DNA from: Planctomycetaceae bacterium
Lineage (GTDB): Bacteria > Planctomycetota > Planctomycetia > Pirellulales > Thermoguttaceae
DNA: 21,330 nt
Direction of reading: 5' to 3'
NCBI GenBank assembly: GCA_031261125.1
Contig: JAISJZ010000344.1
Span: forward strand, 1 to 21,330
Within the stretch, counting starts at the first letter, position 1; every line of letters starts with the position of its first letter. Positions 1 through 8,207 of this stretch are shown piece by piece. Below the pieces are notes generated by a model. The model worked only from the letters and a program-made list of their open reading frames with translations, made no database searches and had not been told where the DNA came from. The translations under genes were made by a program, and so were the position numbers.

Positions 1-199
1 TTTGAGACGGGGAGGGGCTATTGTTCCCGTTCCTGTTTTCCCTGTTTCACCGGCGGCAACAGATGCGTCACCGATAACGTTGCGGCAAAAACCGGTAATA
101 TCGCCCCGGCGGTTGGAAATCCGGGATTTTTGACCGGGGCTTATCTGCCGAAACATCAAACGGTCAACAAGTTTTCTGACTCATTGTACTGTTAAGGGT
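1..199. other. left edge, no confident gene
   Basis: This stretch lies downstream of the RNase R stop. Three frames stay open to the window edge: minus from an ATG at 156 (52 codons), plus frame 1 ending with TAA at 193-195, and plus frame 2 ending with TGA at 131-133. None gives a protein I recognise. The minus frame would continue the operon direction, but its proline codons are CCC and CCT, whereas the surrounding genes favour CCG. A small perfect inverted repeat, AAATCC-G-GGATTT, sits at 117-129. It may hold the end of a neighbouring gene; I cannot tell which. Confidence 0.25.
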
Positions 200-2359
200 T
201 CACGCTGTTTTACGGGAAACCTTCTTTTTCTTGTTCTTCTTTGGCGGTTTTTCCGGCTTGACACCGCTGTCAGAGCGGCGGCTGGACTTTAACCGTTTAA
301 CCAAACGAAAATCAATCTGCCGTGCGTTAACGTCCGCACGGACAACTTCTACGAGCAGCCGGTCGCCGATGCGGAGAACATTGCCTTTCCGCTGACCGTA
401 CAATATCTTCGTGTTTTGCTCAAAGCGGTAAAAATCATCATCCAGATTTTCCAAGCGAATTAAACCTTCCGCCGGTATGTCCGTACCCATTACGAAAATA
501 CCGAAGTGTTCCACACCGGTAATGATCGCTTCGATATTTTCGCCGAGACGCTTGCTCATATAGTCAATCAGTTTCAACTTTACAAGTTCCCGTTCGGCGA
601 TTTCCGCCCGCTGCTCCCGGTCGCTGCAATGTTCGCCGAGCAAAACAAGTTCCCGTTGGTCGGGCTTTGTATAACTGCCGTCAATGACAGCGTCGAGCAA
701 ACGGTGAACCGACAAGTCAGGATAACGGCGAATCGGCGAGGTGAAATGCGTATAACACGGCGAAGCGAGCGCATAATGTCCTTCTTCGTCCGGCGAATAA
801 ACCGCTTTCTGCATTGAACGCAAAAGTGAAAAATTGACGGCGTATTCCTGCGTGGAACCGTGAACCAAGTCAAGCAACTTCTGCAATGCAAACCGGTCAA
901 CCGCCAAATCATTTTCGTCAACGTCGGCAATCTGCAACACACGCAGGAATTCGGCAAAACTTTTCAACTTCCGCAGCGGCGGTGCTTTGTGAATCCGCCG
1001 CAGAAACGGAATGTTCCGTTCGGCAAGGTAATCCGCAACCGCCTCGTTTGCCGCTAACATACACTCTTCGACGCACCGGTTGGAATCGTAATACGGATAA
1101 ACGTGCGCACCGCAGACCGCTCCGTCATCGTCTAGTTCGACTTTCGTTTCCGGCATATACATTTCCAGCGACCCGCGTTCAAACCGTTTGCGCCGAAGAA
1201 GTTGCATCAACTCCAACAGATTGTCCAGCAACTTTTTAACTTCCGGCTTCCAACTTTCCTGCTTACACTGCCCTTGTTTACGCTGCGGGCTGTTATTGTC
1301 GAAATAATCCTGCACCTCTTTGTAGTTAAACCGCTGCGTACTGCGAATCACACTGCGGTCAATTTCGGTACTGGTGCGGATACCGTCCGGCGTGAACTCC
1401 ATAAACACCGATTTGGCGTACCGAATCTTTTCCGGCTGCAACGAACACAAGGCGTTAGACAAGACCTCCGGCAGCATCGGAATCACCCGGTCGGGCAGAT
1501 ACACACTCGTTGCTCTGTCCTTCGCTTCTTTGTCAAGAGCGGTCTCGTCCTTAATGAAATGGGAAACATCGGCAATGTGAACGCCGAGCCGCCAATCACC
1601 GTTATTCGTTTTTTCGATGGATATTGCATCATCGAAGTCCTTGGCATCGGCGGGGTCTATCGTGATAATGACACAGTTTGTCAGGTCAAGACGCTTTGTC
1701 CGCCTGATTTTTTTGGTGTCAATTTCGCCGTCGTTAGGGAATTTCTTGAAGAATTTTTCCACTTCCTTCCGGGCATCTTTCAATACCGCATCGCCGAACT
1801 GTTCCGGCAAACCAAACTGCCGGAGAATGAGTTGCGTATCGAGACCGGGAATGCCGTGCTGTCCCAGCACTTCGACAATGACCGCTTCGCCGTCGTTGTA
1901 CGGTGTCGGGTATTTCAGCATTTCGACAACGATTTTGTCGCCTTCCTTCGCATTACTCACTGAAGCATCGCCGATAGAAATGTGTTTTCTGAACAGCGAA
2001 CCGTCAACATTGATGTAGCCCCAGTCGTTATGAACCGTGTAAGTGCCGACGAACCGGTTCGATGCCCTTTTAAGAATTTCGACAACACGTCCCCGGATAC
2101 GGGATGTTTCTCCTTCGCGGAGTTGTTTGCGTTTGTTTTTCTTCGTAGATTTGCCGTAATTATCCCGCCGCAAGCCGCCGGGGTTAATAATTTCGACAAC
2201 GACAGTATCGCCGGATGCGGCATTTTTCGTTGCGTTCGGCGGGATGAAAATATCGCCGGACGGTTCTTCGTCCGCTTCGTACCGCGGGCGGACGAAGCCG
2301 ATACCCGACGGACGGCGTTGAAAACGACCGGTGACTAACTTTGCGTTATCTGTATTCAT
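200..2359 (-). CDS. rnr: ribonuclease R (RNB-family 3'-5' exoribonuclease)
   Basis: A 719-residue hydrolytic 3'-5' exoribonuclease that degrades structured RNA in the cytoplasm. N-terminal OB/cold-shock domains cover roughly residues 1-165. The RNB catalytic domain follows, with the metal-binding aspartate cluster IDPADAKDFDDA at 234-245. An S1 domain lies around 610-690 (GVEHFGIFV), and a lysine-rich tail (KKNKKKKVSRK) ends the protein, as in many RNase R enzymes. Length is slightly below the ~750-810 usual for proteobacterial RNase R. The start lies 5 nt after the ribD stop, so it is the last gene of a kinase-ribD-rnr operon. Residues 357-365 (SPQRKQGQC) look like extra sequence in the RNB domain, encoded by a hairpin-repeat-like DNA segment. 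RNase II is the alternative name; the basic tail and two N-terminal OB regions favour RNase R. Confidence 0.96.
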   Translation of the reverse strand: MNTDNAKLVTGRFQRRPSGIGFVRPRYEADEEPSGDIFIPPNATKNAASGDTVVVEIINPGGLRRDNYGKSTKKNKRKQLREGETSRIRGRVVEILKRASNRFVGTYTVHNDWGYINVDGSLFRKHISIGDASVSNAKEGDKIVVEMLKYPTPYNDGEAVIVEVLGQHGIPGLDTQLILRQFGLPEQFGDAVLKDARKEVEKFFKKFPNDGEIDTKKIRRTKRLDLTNCVIITIDPADAKDFDDAISIEKTNNGDWRLGVHIADVSHFIKDETALDKEAKDRATSVYLPDRVIPMLPEVLSNALCSLQPEKIRYAKSVFMEFTPDGIRTSTEIDRSVIRSTQRFNYKEVQDYFDNNSPQRKQGQCKQESWKPEVKKLLDNLLELMQLLRRKRFERGSLEMYMPETKVELDDDGAVCGAHVYPYYDSNRCVEECMLAANEAVADYLAERNIPFLRRIHKAPPLRKLKSFAEFLRVLQIADVDENDLAVDRFALQKLLDLVHGSTQEYAVNFSLLRSMQKAVYSPDEEGHYALASPCYTHFTSPIRRYPDLSVHRLLDAVIDGSYTKPDQRELVLLGEHCSDREQRAEIAERELVKLKLIDYMSKRLGENIEAIITGVEHFGIFVMGTDIPAEGLIRLENLDDDFYRFEQNTKILYGQRKGNVLRIGDRLLVEVVRADVNARQIDFRLVKRLKSSRRSDSGVKPEKPPKKNKKKKVSRKTA
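1269..1291 (-). repeat. in-frame hairpin-repeat-like insert in RNase R
   Basis: On the coding strand this segment reads AGCCCGCAGCGTAAACAAGG and continues GCA. The ends GCCC and GGGC can pair (1270-1273 with 1287-1290). It resembles, from memory, dispersed planctomycete repeats of the form AGCCC-GnAGCGTnAGCGA-GGGC. It encodes SPQRKQG in a part of the RNB domain where related enzymes usually go straight from the FNYKEVQ segment to PEV. The resemblance is a judgement by eye, not a computed alignment. Confidence 0.4.
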
Positions 2360-2364
2360 AGTAT

Positions 2365-3606
2365 TTAGCGTAATCGACCGTGAACGTACACGTCTTGCTC
2401 GATAATTTCGATTTTTGGATTATCAAGGCGTTTGGCAAATTCCATTTCGGGCAGACCGGCACCGGCAACGGCAGGCACCGCCGCTTCACCGCCGATAAGT
2501 TTCGGAGCAATGAAAACGTGAACTTCGTCAATGTACTGCATATCAAACAGTGTCCCGAACACTTCGCTTCCGCCTTCGACCAGCAGATTTGTGATTTGCC
2601 GTTTCGCCAAATGCTCCATCAACATTACCGTCCGTTCCCGATGAACTGCTGCAACTGCCGATTGCTCCGGCGGTATTTCTCTCGTTCCCTGTTCGCGGCG
2701 GAAATCCCGCTTGCGGTTGTACTGCGGATTTATCTTGGGAACCCGCTGCGGCAGACGCAAAATTTCACAACCGGCTTTTTCCATCGCCGCAACTTTTTCA
2801 GCCGGCGCATCGGGACTGGATACAATTAACACCGGAATTTCTTTTGCTGTTTGCACTAACCGGCTTTCAAGCGAAACATCGGCAAAGGAATCCAGTACCA
2901 CCCGCAGCGGCACCTTCGGTGCGGTCGGGTCGGTAATCCGGCGGTGCGGTACATCATCAACCGGCTGCGTTTCAAGCCGAACCGTTAAAAGAGCATCGTC
3001 CCGAACAGCAGTGTGGGTGCCAATCATTATTGCATCCATTCGTCCCCGCAACCGGTGAACGGCCTGCCGGGACGCTTCGCCTGAAATCCAATGACTGCTG
3101 CCTGTCCACGAAGCCAAACGACCGTCCAGTGTCATCGCCCATTTTGCCGTAATAAACGGCCGGTTTTTTTGAAACAGCGTCAAATACGGAGCATTCAATT
3201 CAAGGACTTCGTTTTCGAGGATTCCTTCGATGATTTTAATGCCTGCTTGCTGCAATTTTGCGATACCTCGTCCGTGGACGACCGGATTGGGGTCCCGCAT
3301 TCCGATAACAACCTGTTTGACTCCGGCATTGATAAGAGCATCGGTACACGGCGGCGTTTTGCCGTGATGGCTGCACGGTTCAAGCGTTACGTAGCACGTT
3401 GCCCCGTCTGCTTTTTTACCGGCAGTATTCAACGCTTCAATTTCGGCGTGGTCGCCGCCGAACTTGCGATGAAATCCCTCGCTGATGATTTGACCATCCT
3501 TTGCAAGAACGCAGCCGACCATCGGATTCGGTTCAACGAACCCTTCGCCGCTTCGGGCGATGACAACCGCCCGCCGCATAAGTTGAATGTCGTTTGCTTC
3601 TTCCAT
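2365..3606 (-). CDS. ribD: riboflavin biosynthesis protein RibD (bifunctional deaminase/reductase)
   Basis: Catalyses two successive riboflavin steps: deamination of diaminohydroxyphosphoribosylaminopyrimidine, then NADPH reduction of the ribosyl side chain. The N-terminal cytidine-deaminase-like domain has the zinc site H53-A-E55 and C78-x8-C87 (PCSHHGKTPPC). The C-terminal reductase domain begins near residue 150 (FITAKWAMTLDGR) and contains LLVEGG near 341-346. At 413 residues it is longer than the usual ~360-380; the excess lies at about 288-322, an Arg/Lys/Glu-rich segment before LLVEGG. Its ATG shares one A with the kinase TAA (TAATG). An SD-like AAAGGA sits 5 nt upstream at 3612-3617. 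RNase R follows after 5 nt. No other rib gene is in the window. Confidence 0.96.
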   Translation of the reverse strand: MEEANDIQLMRRAVVIARSGEGFVEPNPMVGCVLAKDGQIISEGFHRKFGGDHAEIEALNTAGKKADGATCYVTLEPCSHHGKTPPCTDALINAGVKQVVIGMRDPNPVVHGRGIAKLQQAGIKIIEGILENEVLELNAPYLTLFQKNRPFITAKWAMTLDGRLASWTGSSHWISGEASRQAVHRLRGRMDAIMIGTHTAVRDDALLTVRLETQPVDDVPHRRITDPTAPKVPLRVVLDSFADVSLESRLVQTAKEIPVLIVSSPDAPAEKVAAMEKAGCEILRLPQRVPKINPQYNRKRDFRREQGTREIPPEQSAVAAVHRERTVMLMEHLAKRQITNLLVEGGSEVFGTLFDMQYIDEVHVFIAPKLIGGEAAVPAVAGAGLPEMEFAKRLDNPKIEIIEQDVYVHGRLR

Positions 3607-5144
3607 TACTTTCCTTTATCTTCCTGTGAAAAAAATTGCAGCGCGGCAAACGCTTTCTGATACTGCAAAAACTTCTCTTGGTAAAACGCCGTTTTTGATT
3701 CGTCCGGTTCATAGAAAGCAGGGGCAAGTCCCCGCCGGCTGACGATGCGGTACGCATCTTCAACGCTCTTAAAAATTCCTGTCCCGATGCCCGCTAACAT
3801 TGCCGCCCCCAGCGCAACGGCCTCGTCTATTTCGGGAACAATCACGTTTACGCCGAGCATATCCGCCTTGTTCTGCATCCAGAATTTGTTTCGCGTTGAA
3901 CCGCCGACAACAACGATTTCCTCCGTTTTCGTTCCGGTGCCGTTTTCCATTGCGGTTATTACGTCGAGGAGTTGATACCCTAATCCCTCAAACACTGCCC
4001 GCGTTAAATCGTTGCGGTTCGTCTGCTGATTCAAACCGAGAAACGCCCCGCGTGCTGCCGGTTCCGGCAGCGGACACTTTGCTCCGCCGAGATGCGGTAG
4101 GAACATAACCCCGCCGCTGCCGGCAGGCGACGCGGATGCTTGCTCCGTTAGTGTTTGATACGGCACGAGTTCTTCATTAGAATTGTTCCGCCACCATTCC
4201 AGCGTTTCACCGGTCGGATTACCGCCCCAAAGCATAAAGCAGTCCGGTGCGACGTGCGCTTGCGTCATCAAACCGGCTTCGCCCAACGCCGGATTTAACG
4301 CGGGCTGCTTCGTTGCTAATTCGATTGTTTCCCACGTTCCGGTGATGCAATAGACCGTGCCGGGCTTAAATACGCCGACAGGCAGCGCACCGCAGAAATG
4401 GTCGTGTCCGCCGAGAAACACCGGCGTTCCCGCGGTCAAACCCGTTGCTGCTGCCGCTTCGTCTGTCAGTTCGCCAAGAAACGTTCCGCTCTGTTCTGCG
4501 TCAGGTAAAATGTTTTTCGGAATACCGGATAAATTGCAAAGTTCATCCGACCACATTTTCGCCGGCAAGTCGAAAAGCATTGTGCAGGATGCCATCGAGT
4601 AATCCGTCGCCAATTTCCGGCACAACTTGTAATTGATAAAGTCCTCTATCAGTAACCACTTGAACGTATTTTGAAAAATGGCGGGTTCATTTTCTTTGAG
4701 CCAAAGCATCCGCAGGGCGGAGTGAATCGCCCACATCGGAGAACCGGTGCGTGAAAACGTTTTTTCGAGTCCGATGTTTTTCGTCCACCAATCAAGTTGC
4801 GGTTCGGTTCGCCGGTCAAGCCAGGAAATAAACGGATATAGGGCGTTTCCCGTTTCGTCCAGCGGCAAACCGTCCATTCCCATACCGGTAACGGCAATGC
4901 CGGCAATACACTCGCCGCAAGCGGCTGATGCTGTTTTTTGTGCGGCAAGAACTAACTCTTGAACCGCGGCGCAAACATCCTGCCAAAGCACATCCGGTTC
5001 CCAGACCGTCCATTCGGGATGTTCGGCGTTCGGATAAAACTTGCGCATCGGACGCACCGCCTTCGCAACGGCATTGCCGTGTTCATCGTGAAGAACCGTT
5101 TTAATGCTGGTCGAACCTAAATCAATCCCAAGCAGGTACTGCAT
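3606..5144 (-). CDS. FGGY-family carbohydrate kinase (fuculokinase/xylulokinase-like)
   Basis: A 512-residue ATP-dependent sugar kinase of the FGGY family. The N-terminal phosphate-binding loop is GIDLGSTSIKT (residues 5-15), and the second domain carries the adenine-site signature VVVGGSTRNKFW. VTGMGMDG, the YPFISW segment and GTWE in the middle resemble, from memory, L-fuculokinase more than xylulokinase, which usually has a GQMHG-like motif. Substrate cannot be fixed from sequence. It is the first gene of a minus-strand operon with ribD and rnr, overlapping ribD by one base. No isomerase, aldolase or transporter for a sugar pathway lies beside it. A -10-like TAGAAT only 7 nt upstream of the ATG suggests a very short or absent leader. 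Confidence 0.9.
   Translation of the reverse strand: MQYLLGIDLGSTSIKTVLHDEHGNAVAKAVRPMRKFYPNAEHPEWTVWEPDVLWQDVCAAVQELVLAAQKTASAACGECIAGIAVTGMGMDGLPLDETGNALYPFISWLDRRTEPQLDWWTKNIGLEKTFSRTGSPMWAIHSALRMLWLKENEPAIFQNTFKWLLIEDFINYKLCRKLATDYSMASCTMLFDLPAKMWSDELCNLSGIPKNILPDAEQSGTFLGELTDEAAAATGLTAGTPVFLGGHDHFCGALPVGVFKPGTVYCITGTWETIELATKQPALNPALGEAGLMTQAHVAPDCFMLWGGNPTGETLEWWRNNSNEELVPYQTLTEQASASPAGSGGVMFLPHLGGAKCPLPEPAARGAFLGLNQQTNRNDLTRAVFEGLGYQLLDVITAMENGTGTKTEEIVVVGGSTRNKFWMQNKADMLGVNVIVPEIDEAVALGAAMLAGIGTGIFKSVEDAYRIVSRRGLAPAFYEPDESKTAFYQEKFLQYQKAFAALQFFSQEDKGK
3612..3617 (-). promoter_or_regulatory. Shine-Dalgarno for ribD
   Basis: AAAGGA on the minus strand, 5 nt upstream of the ribD ATG and inside the 3' end of the kinase gene. 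It is one of few recognisable SD sites in this window. Confidence 0.55.
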
Positions 5145-5150
5145 AACCGT

Positions 5151-5179
5151 ATTCTATCCGTCTGCGGCACCGCAAGCAA
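5151..5179 (-). promoter_or_regulatory. candidate promoter of the kinase-ribD-rnr operon
   Basis: On the minus strand, TTGCTT (5174-5179) and TAGAAT (5151-5156) are separated by 17 nt. The -10 matches the sigma70 consensus at 5 of 6 positions, the -35 at 3 of 6. Transcription would begin close to the A of the ATG at 5144, giving a leaderless or nearly leaderless mRNA. Confidence 0.35.
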
Positions 5180-5220
5180 GACCTGTAACGAAATATCAAA
5201 CCGGTTTCGCTGCCGAAGTG

Positions 5221-5249
5221 TTGATAACGAATGATAAATCGTGAATAAT
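5221..5249 (+). promoter_or_regulatory. candidate promoter for the ABC ATPase gene
   Basis: TTGATA (5221-5226) and AATAAT (5244-5249) with a 17-nt spacer, each 5 of 6 to the sigma70 consensus. The predicted start near 5256 leaves a leader of about 36 nt before the ATG at 5292. It supports choosing 5292 over the upstream alternative start at 5241, which would overlap the -10 element. Confidence 0.5.
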
Positions 5250-5291
5250 AGCCGACTGTTAGAAATTCGCAATCCGCAGTTTGTAATCACG

Positions 5292-6218
5292 ATGGAAGTC
5301 CATATCGCAAAACTCGTTCGGCATTTTCCAAAGACGAAAGCGGTTGACGATATTTCGTTTTCTTTCCGCACCGGTCAGATTTACGGCTTCGTCGGACCGA
5401 ACGGCTCCGGCAAAACAACAACGATGCGGATACTCGCCACGCTGGACGAACCGACTTCCGGCGATATTTTTGTTGACGGTATCAGCGTCATTCAGTATCC
5501 TGACCAAGTCCGAAAACTCGTCGGCTATATGCCGGATACGCTGCCGGCACACAAAGACATTACGGTTCACGAATATCTGGATTTTTTTGCCCGTGCTTAC
5601 GGACTGAAAGACCCGAAACGCAGTATCGCCGTTAAGAATATCGAAGAGTTCACCGGACTGACCGAATTCAAAGAGAAGACGATTGCGCAAATTTCCAAAG
5701 GAATGAAACAGCGGGTTTCGCTGGCGAGAACGATTGTCCACGACCCTGCCGTTTTGGTCTTGGACGAACCGGCGGCTGGTCTTGACCCGCGGGCAAGAAT
5801 CGAACTGCGGGAATTGCTCAAAGCCCTGCGGGAGTTGGGTAAAGCGGTTTTAATCAGTTCACATATCTTGCCGGAATTGGGCGAGATTTGCGACGGAGTA
5901 GCGTTCATCGAAAAAGGCAAACTGCTCCGCGCCGGAAAAATTGACGACATTGCCGGCTCAATGGAAATGCGGCAAACGACAATGGTTCGGGCGAAGAATT
6001 ATGACTTGGAAACGCTGTTGAAATTCGTTTTGGAGGAACCCGCGGTGGAAACGGCGAAAATTGTCGGCGAAGAAGTGGCCGTTGTGATGAAAGACGACGA
6101 GGATACCTCGTTACTGCCGTCGCTTATCGGCAAAGGAATTAAAATTGCCGAATTCCGGCAGCAGAAAGTGAATTTGGAACACCTCTTCTTGAATATCACA
6201 CAGGGAGAATTACAATAG
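5292..6218 (+). CDS. ABC-2-type transporter ATP-binding protein (no adjacent permease)
   Basis: A 308-residue cytoplasmic ATPase subunit of an ABC exporter. It has Walker A GPNGSGKTT, signature ISKGMKQRVSLA, Walker B VLVLDEPAAGLDP and the H-loop histidine in SSHILPEL. A ~90-residue C-terminal extension after the nucleotide-binding domain is typical of ABC-2/NatA/CcmA-type ATPases. The frame opens earlier at 5241, but the upstream codons overlap a likely -10 element and MEVHIAKLVRHFPKTKAVDD is the family-typical beginning. Partners for this class normally lie directly downstream, but the next gene is a cyclophilin, reached through a pair of hairpin repeats. Substrate unknown. Confidence 0.93.
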   Translation: MEVHIAKLVRHFPKTKAVDDISFSFRTGQIYGFVGPNGSGKTTTMRILATLDEPTSGDIFVDGISVIQYPDQVRKLVGYMPDTLPAHKDITVHEYLDFFARAYGLKDPKRSIAVKNIEEFTGLTEFKEKTIAQISKGMKQRVSLARTIVHDPAVLVLDEPAAGLDPRARIELRELLKALRELGKAVLISSHILPELGEICDGVAFIEKGKLLRAGKIDDIAGSMEMRQTTMVRAKNYDLETLLKFVLEEPAVETAKIVGEEVAVVMKDDEDTSLLPSLIGKGIKIAEFRQQKVNLEHLFLNITQGELQ

Positions 6219-6238
6219 CGGAGTCCTTGTATCAGCGG

Positions 6239-6291
6239 CGGGATTGGTCCCGATGCGGTACTTACTATCTAATGACGGGATAAATCCCGTC
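6239..6291. repeat. doublet of REP-like hairpins
   Basis: Two inverted repeats stand in the short gap between the ABC ATPase and the cyclophilin gene: CGGGA-TTGG-TCCCG (6239-6252) and GACGGGAT-AA-ATCCCGTC (6274-6291, perfect 8-bp arms). Read on the minus strand, the second begins GGTTAGGCGACGGG, similar in layout to the TTTAGCC-led hairpins elsewhere in the window. No T-run follows, so they are poor intrinsic terminators. Confidence 0.6.
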
Positions 6292-6301
6292 GCCTAACCG
6301 A

Positions 6302-6727
6302 ATGAAAACAGCAACGATACAGACGAAAAAAGGGACAATTAAAATTGAACTTTACGATAAGAAAACGCCGAAGACGGTCGGCAATTTCGAGACCCTCGCG
6401 AAAAAAGGGTTTTACGACGGTTTGACGTTTCACCGCGTCGTCCCTAACTTCGTAATTCAAGGCGGCTGTCCGAAAGGCGACGGCACCGGCGGTCCCGGTT
6501 ATGAATTCGGGGACGAGTTCGACAAAACGTTGAGCCACAGCGGTCCCGGCGTTCTGTCGATGGCAAATGCCGGTCCGAACACAAACGGGTCGCAGTTCTT
6601 CATCACGCTTGCGGAATGTGATTACCTCGACGGCAAACATTCCGTTTTCGGTAAAGTGATTGACGGTATGAGCGTTGTCAAGTCCGTCAAAGAAGGCGAC
6701 GTGATGGAAAAGGTAACAGTCGAATGA
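6302..6727 (+). CDS. peptidyl-prolyl cis-trans isomerase, cyclophilin type
   Basis: A 141-residue single-domain cyclophilin that catalyses cis-trans isomerisation of prolyl bonds. No signal peptide is present, so it is probably cytoplasmic. The active-site segments are FHRVVPNFVIQGG (catalytic Arg), NTNGSQFFIT and LDGKHSVFG. The length is typical of a minimal bacterial cyclophilin. The stop overlaps the xseB start (ATGA), so the two are translationally coupled. No SD is visible; a strong hairpin repeat ends 10 nt upstream of the ATG. Confidence 0.95.
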   Translation: MKTATIQTKKGTIKIELYDKKTPKTVGNFETLAKKGFYDGLTFHRVVPNFVIQGGCPKGDGTGGPGYEFGDEFDKTLSHSGPGVLSMANAGPNTNGSQFFITLAECDYLDGKHSVFGKVIDGMSVVKSVKEGDVMEKVTVE

Positions 6728-6966
6728 GTGAACCCAATTTTGAAGAGTCCCTTGTCCGGCTGGAAGAAATCATTCGGCAACTTGACGGCGGCAGTACCGA
6801 CCTTGAAATGTCCCTCGTCCGGTACGAAGAGGGTGTCCGTTTGTTGAAGAATTGTTATACGGTTCTGAATTCGGCACAGCGGAAAATCGAGATTCTCCGC
6901 GGTACCAGTGCAGACGGTCAACCGGTTCTTGAAACCGGCGGTGAGGAAGATTTCAAAACCGGTTAA
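6724..6966 (+). CDS. xseB: exodeoxyribonuclease VII small subunit
   Basis: An 80-residue small subunit of exonuclease VII, a single-strand-specific DNA exonuclease formed with XseA. The family pattern is clear: FEESLVRLEEIIRQLDGG, then LEMSLVRYEEGVRLLKNC, a helical hairpin, and a short tail. It overlaps the cyclophilin gene by 4 nt. The catalytic large subunit XseA is not in this window. An overlapping alternative start of the next gene at 6908 would run through the 3' end of xseB and is less likely. Confidence 0.93.
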   Translation: MSEPNFEESLVRLEEIIRQLDGGSTDLEMSLVRYEEGVRLLKNCYTVLNSAQRKIEILRGTSADGQPVLETGGEEDFKTG

Positions 6967-6970
6967 CCTG

Positions 6971-6992
6971 TTTAGCCGCCGTCATAGCGGCG
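6971..6992. repeat. REP-like hairpin before rluD-type gene
   Basis: TTTAGCC is followed by CGCCG-TCATAG-CGGCG (arms 6977-6981 and 6988-6992). It lies between the xseB stop and the ATG at 7001, 8 nt upstream of that start. Lead and hairpin match the layout of the copies at 13477-13519 and 19507-19530. Confidence 0.55.
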
Positions 6993-7000
6993 TTGTGCCA

Positions 7001-8014
7001 ATGGAAATACGAATTGTTGAACCGTCCGAAGCGGATTGGCGGCTGGATTTGTTCCTTGCTCATCACTTTTCGCAGTACAGCCGGACACTTATCCGCAAAG
7101 CGGTAATGAACGGCGGTGCTGTGATTGACCCCGGTACAGAAACCGAAACGCACGGCAAACCGGCGTACCGCCTCCTTGCCGGTCAAACCGTTCAATTTAC
7201 TCTGCCGGAACTGCCGCGGGAAGCACCGCAGCCCGAACCGATTCCGCTGGACATTCTTTATGAAGACGGCGATTTGGCAGTCATTAACAAGCCCGTTGAT
7301 ATGGTGGTCCATCCGTCCCGCGGGCATTGGGAGGGAACACTGGTATCCGCGCTGGCGTATCATTTCGGCGGACTGTTAAGTACGAACCGGGGACCTGCCC
7401 GGCCGGGAATCGTTCACCGCCTTGACAGAGATACCACCGGTGTAATTTTAGTGGCAAAAAACGATGCTATTCACGGCAAACTTGCCGCTTTGTTTGAAGA
7501 ACGCCAAATCCGAAAGGAGTACTTTGCTGTCGTGTTCGGCAGTCCGCACCTCGACCGGGATATGATTGACGCGGCAATCGGGCATCACCCGAAGGTGAAG
7601 GACAAAATGAGTGTCTTCAATTCAGGAGCCGCACCGACGGCGAACGAAAACGATGTAAAATCAGCGCAGACGTTTTACGAAGTGATTAAACGCTACGGTA
7701 AATTTTCGATGCTGCGCTGCCTGCCGAAAACGGGGCGGACGCACCAGATTCGGGTTCACCTCGCTTTTACCGGTTATCCGATTTTATGCGACCGAATGTA
7801 CGGCGGACGAAAAATTATCACGCAGGAGGAACTGCTCGGCGAACATCCGACATCGCTGACAGAGGACTTTCGCGGAGGTACCGTCATTTTGCAGCGGCAG
7901 GCGTTGCACGCCTATAAATTGACGTTCACGCATCCGGCAACCGGTAAAGAACTGGAAATTACCGCTCCGCTTCCCGATGACATCCGGGCAGTGATTGATT
8001 TCCTGGAACGGTGA
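7001..8014 (+). CDS. RluA/RluD-family RNA pseudouridine synthase
   Basis: A 337-residue enzyme that isomerises uridine to pseudouridine in structured RNA, most likely 23S rRNA. An N-terminal S4-like RNA-binding region covers about residues 13-75. The catalytic motif HRLDRDTTG gives the nucleophilic aspartate at about D142, and the family motif GRTHQIRVHLAFTGYPILCD follows further on. The ORF extends back to 6908, but that would overlap xseB and cross the hairpin repeat; the ATG at 7001 begins a normal RluD-like N-terminus. The exact target (RluD, RluC or other) cannot be set from sequence. A gene-specific insert, residues ~205-220, separates two catalytic-domain blocks. Confidence 0.93.
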   Translation: MEIRIVEPSEADWRLDLFLAHHFSQYSRTLIRKAVMNGGAVIDPGTETETHGKPAYRLLAGQTVQFTLPELPREAPQPEPIPLDILYEDGDLAVINKPVDMVVHPSRGHWEGTLVSALAYHFGGLLSTNRGPARPGIVHRLDRDTTGVILVAKNDAIHGKLAALFEERQIRKEYFAVVFGSPHLDRDMIDAAIGHHPKVKDKMSVFNSGAAPTANENDVKSAQTFYEVIKRYGKFSMLRCLPKTGRTHQIRVHLAFTGYPILCDRMYGGRKIITQEELLGEHPTSLTEDFRGGTVILQRQALHAYKLTFTHPATGKELEITAPLPDDIRAVIDFLER

Positions 8015-8207
8015 TGCGTGATAACAAACATAAAATGCCGAAACCTTATCATCTAAAACGGTTAAACAACGGCACTATAAAACGTTCTTAAAAAATCACC
8101 GAACTTTCTGTTCAGAAACCGTTGTACTGCCGAAACAAAGCAACACGGGCAATTTTGGGAAAAGATTTTTATCTTTCACTCCATATCACCTTCCTATCCC
8201 CCAACCG
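8015..8207. other. 193-bp upstream region of the porin gene
   Basis: This holds no ORF. I see a 14-bp dyad, TTTCTG-TT-CAGAAA (8105-8118), that could be an operator, and AT-rich stretches, but no convincing -35/-10 pair at normal spacing. The porin ATG has no SD; the bases before it are C-rich. Confidence 0.4.

Noticed and set aside
1202..1963. 253-codon plus-strand ORF
   Set aside because: Lies antisense inside RNase R, which has unmistakable motifs; the translation resembles no family I know.
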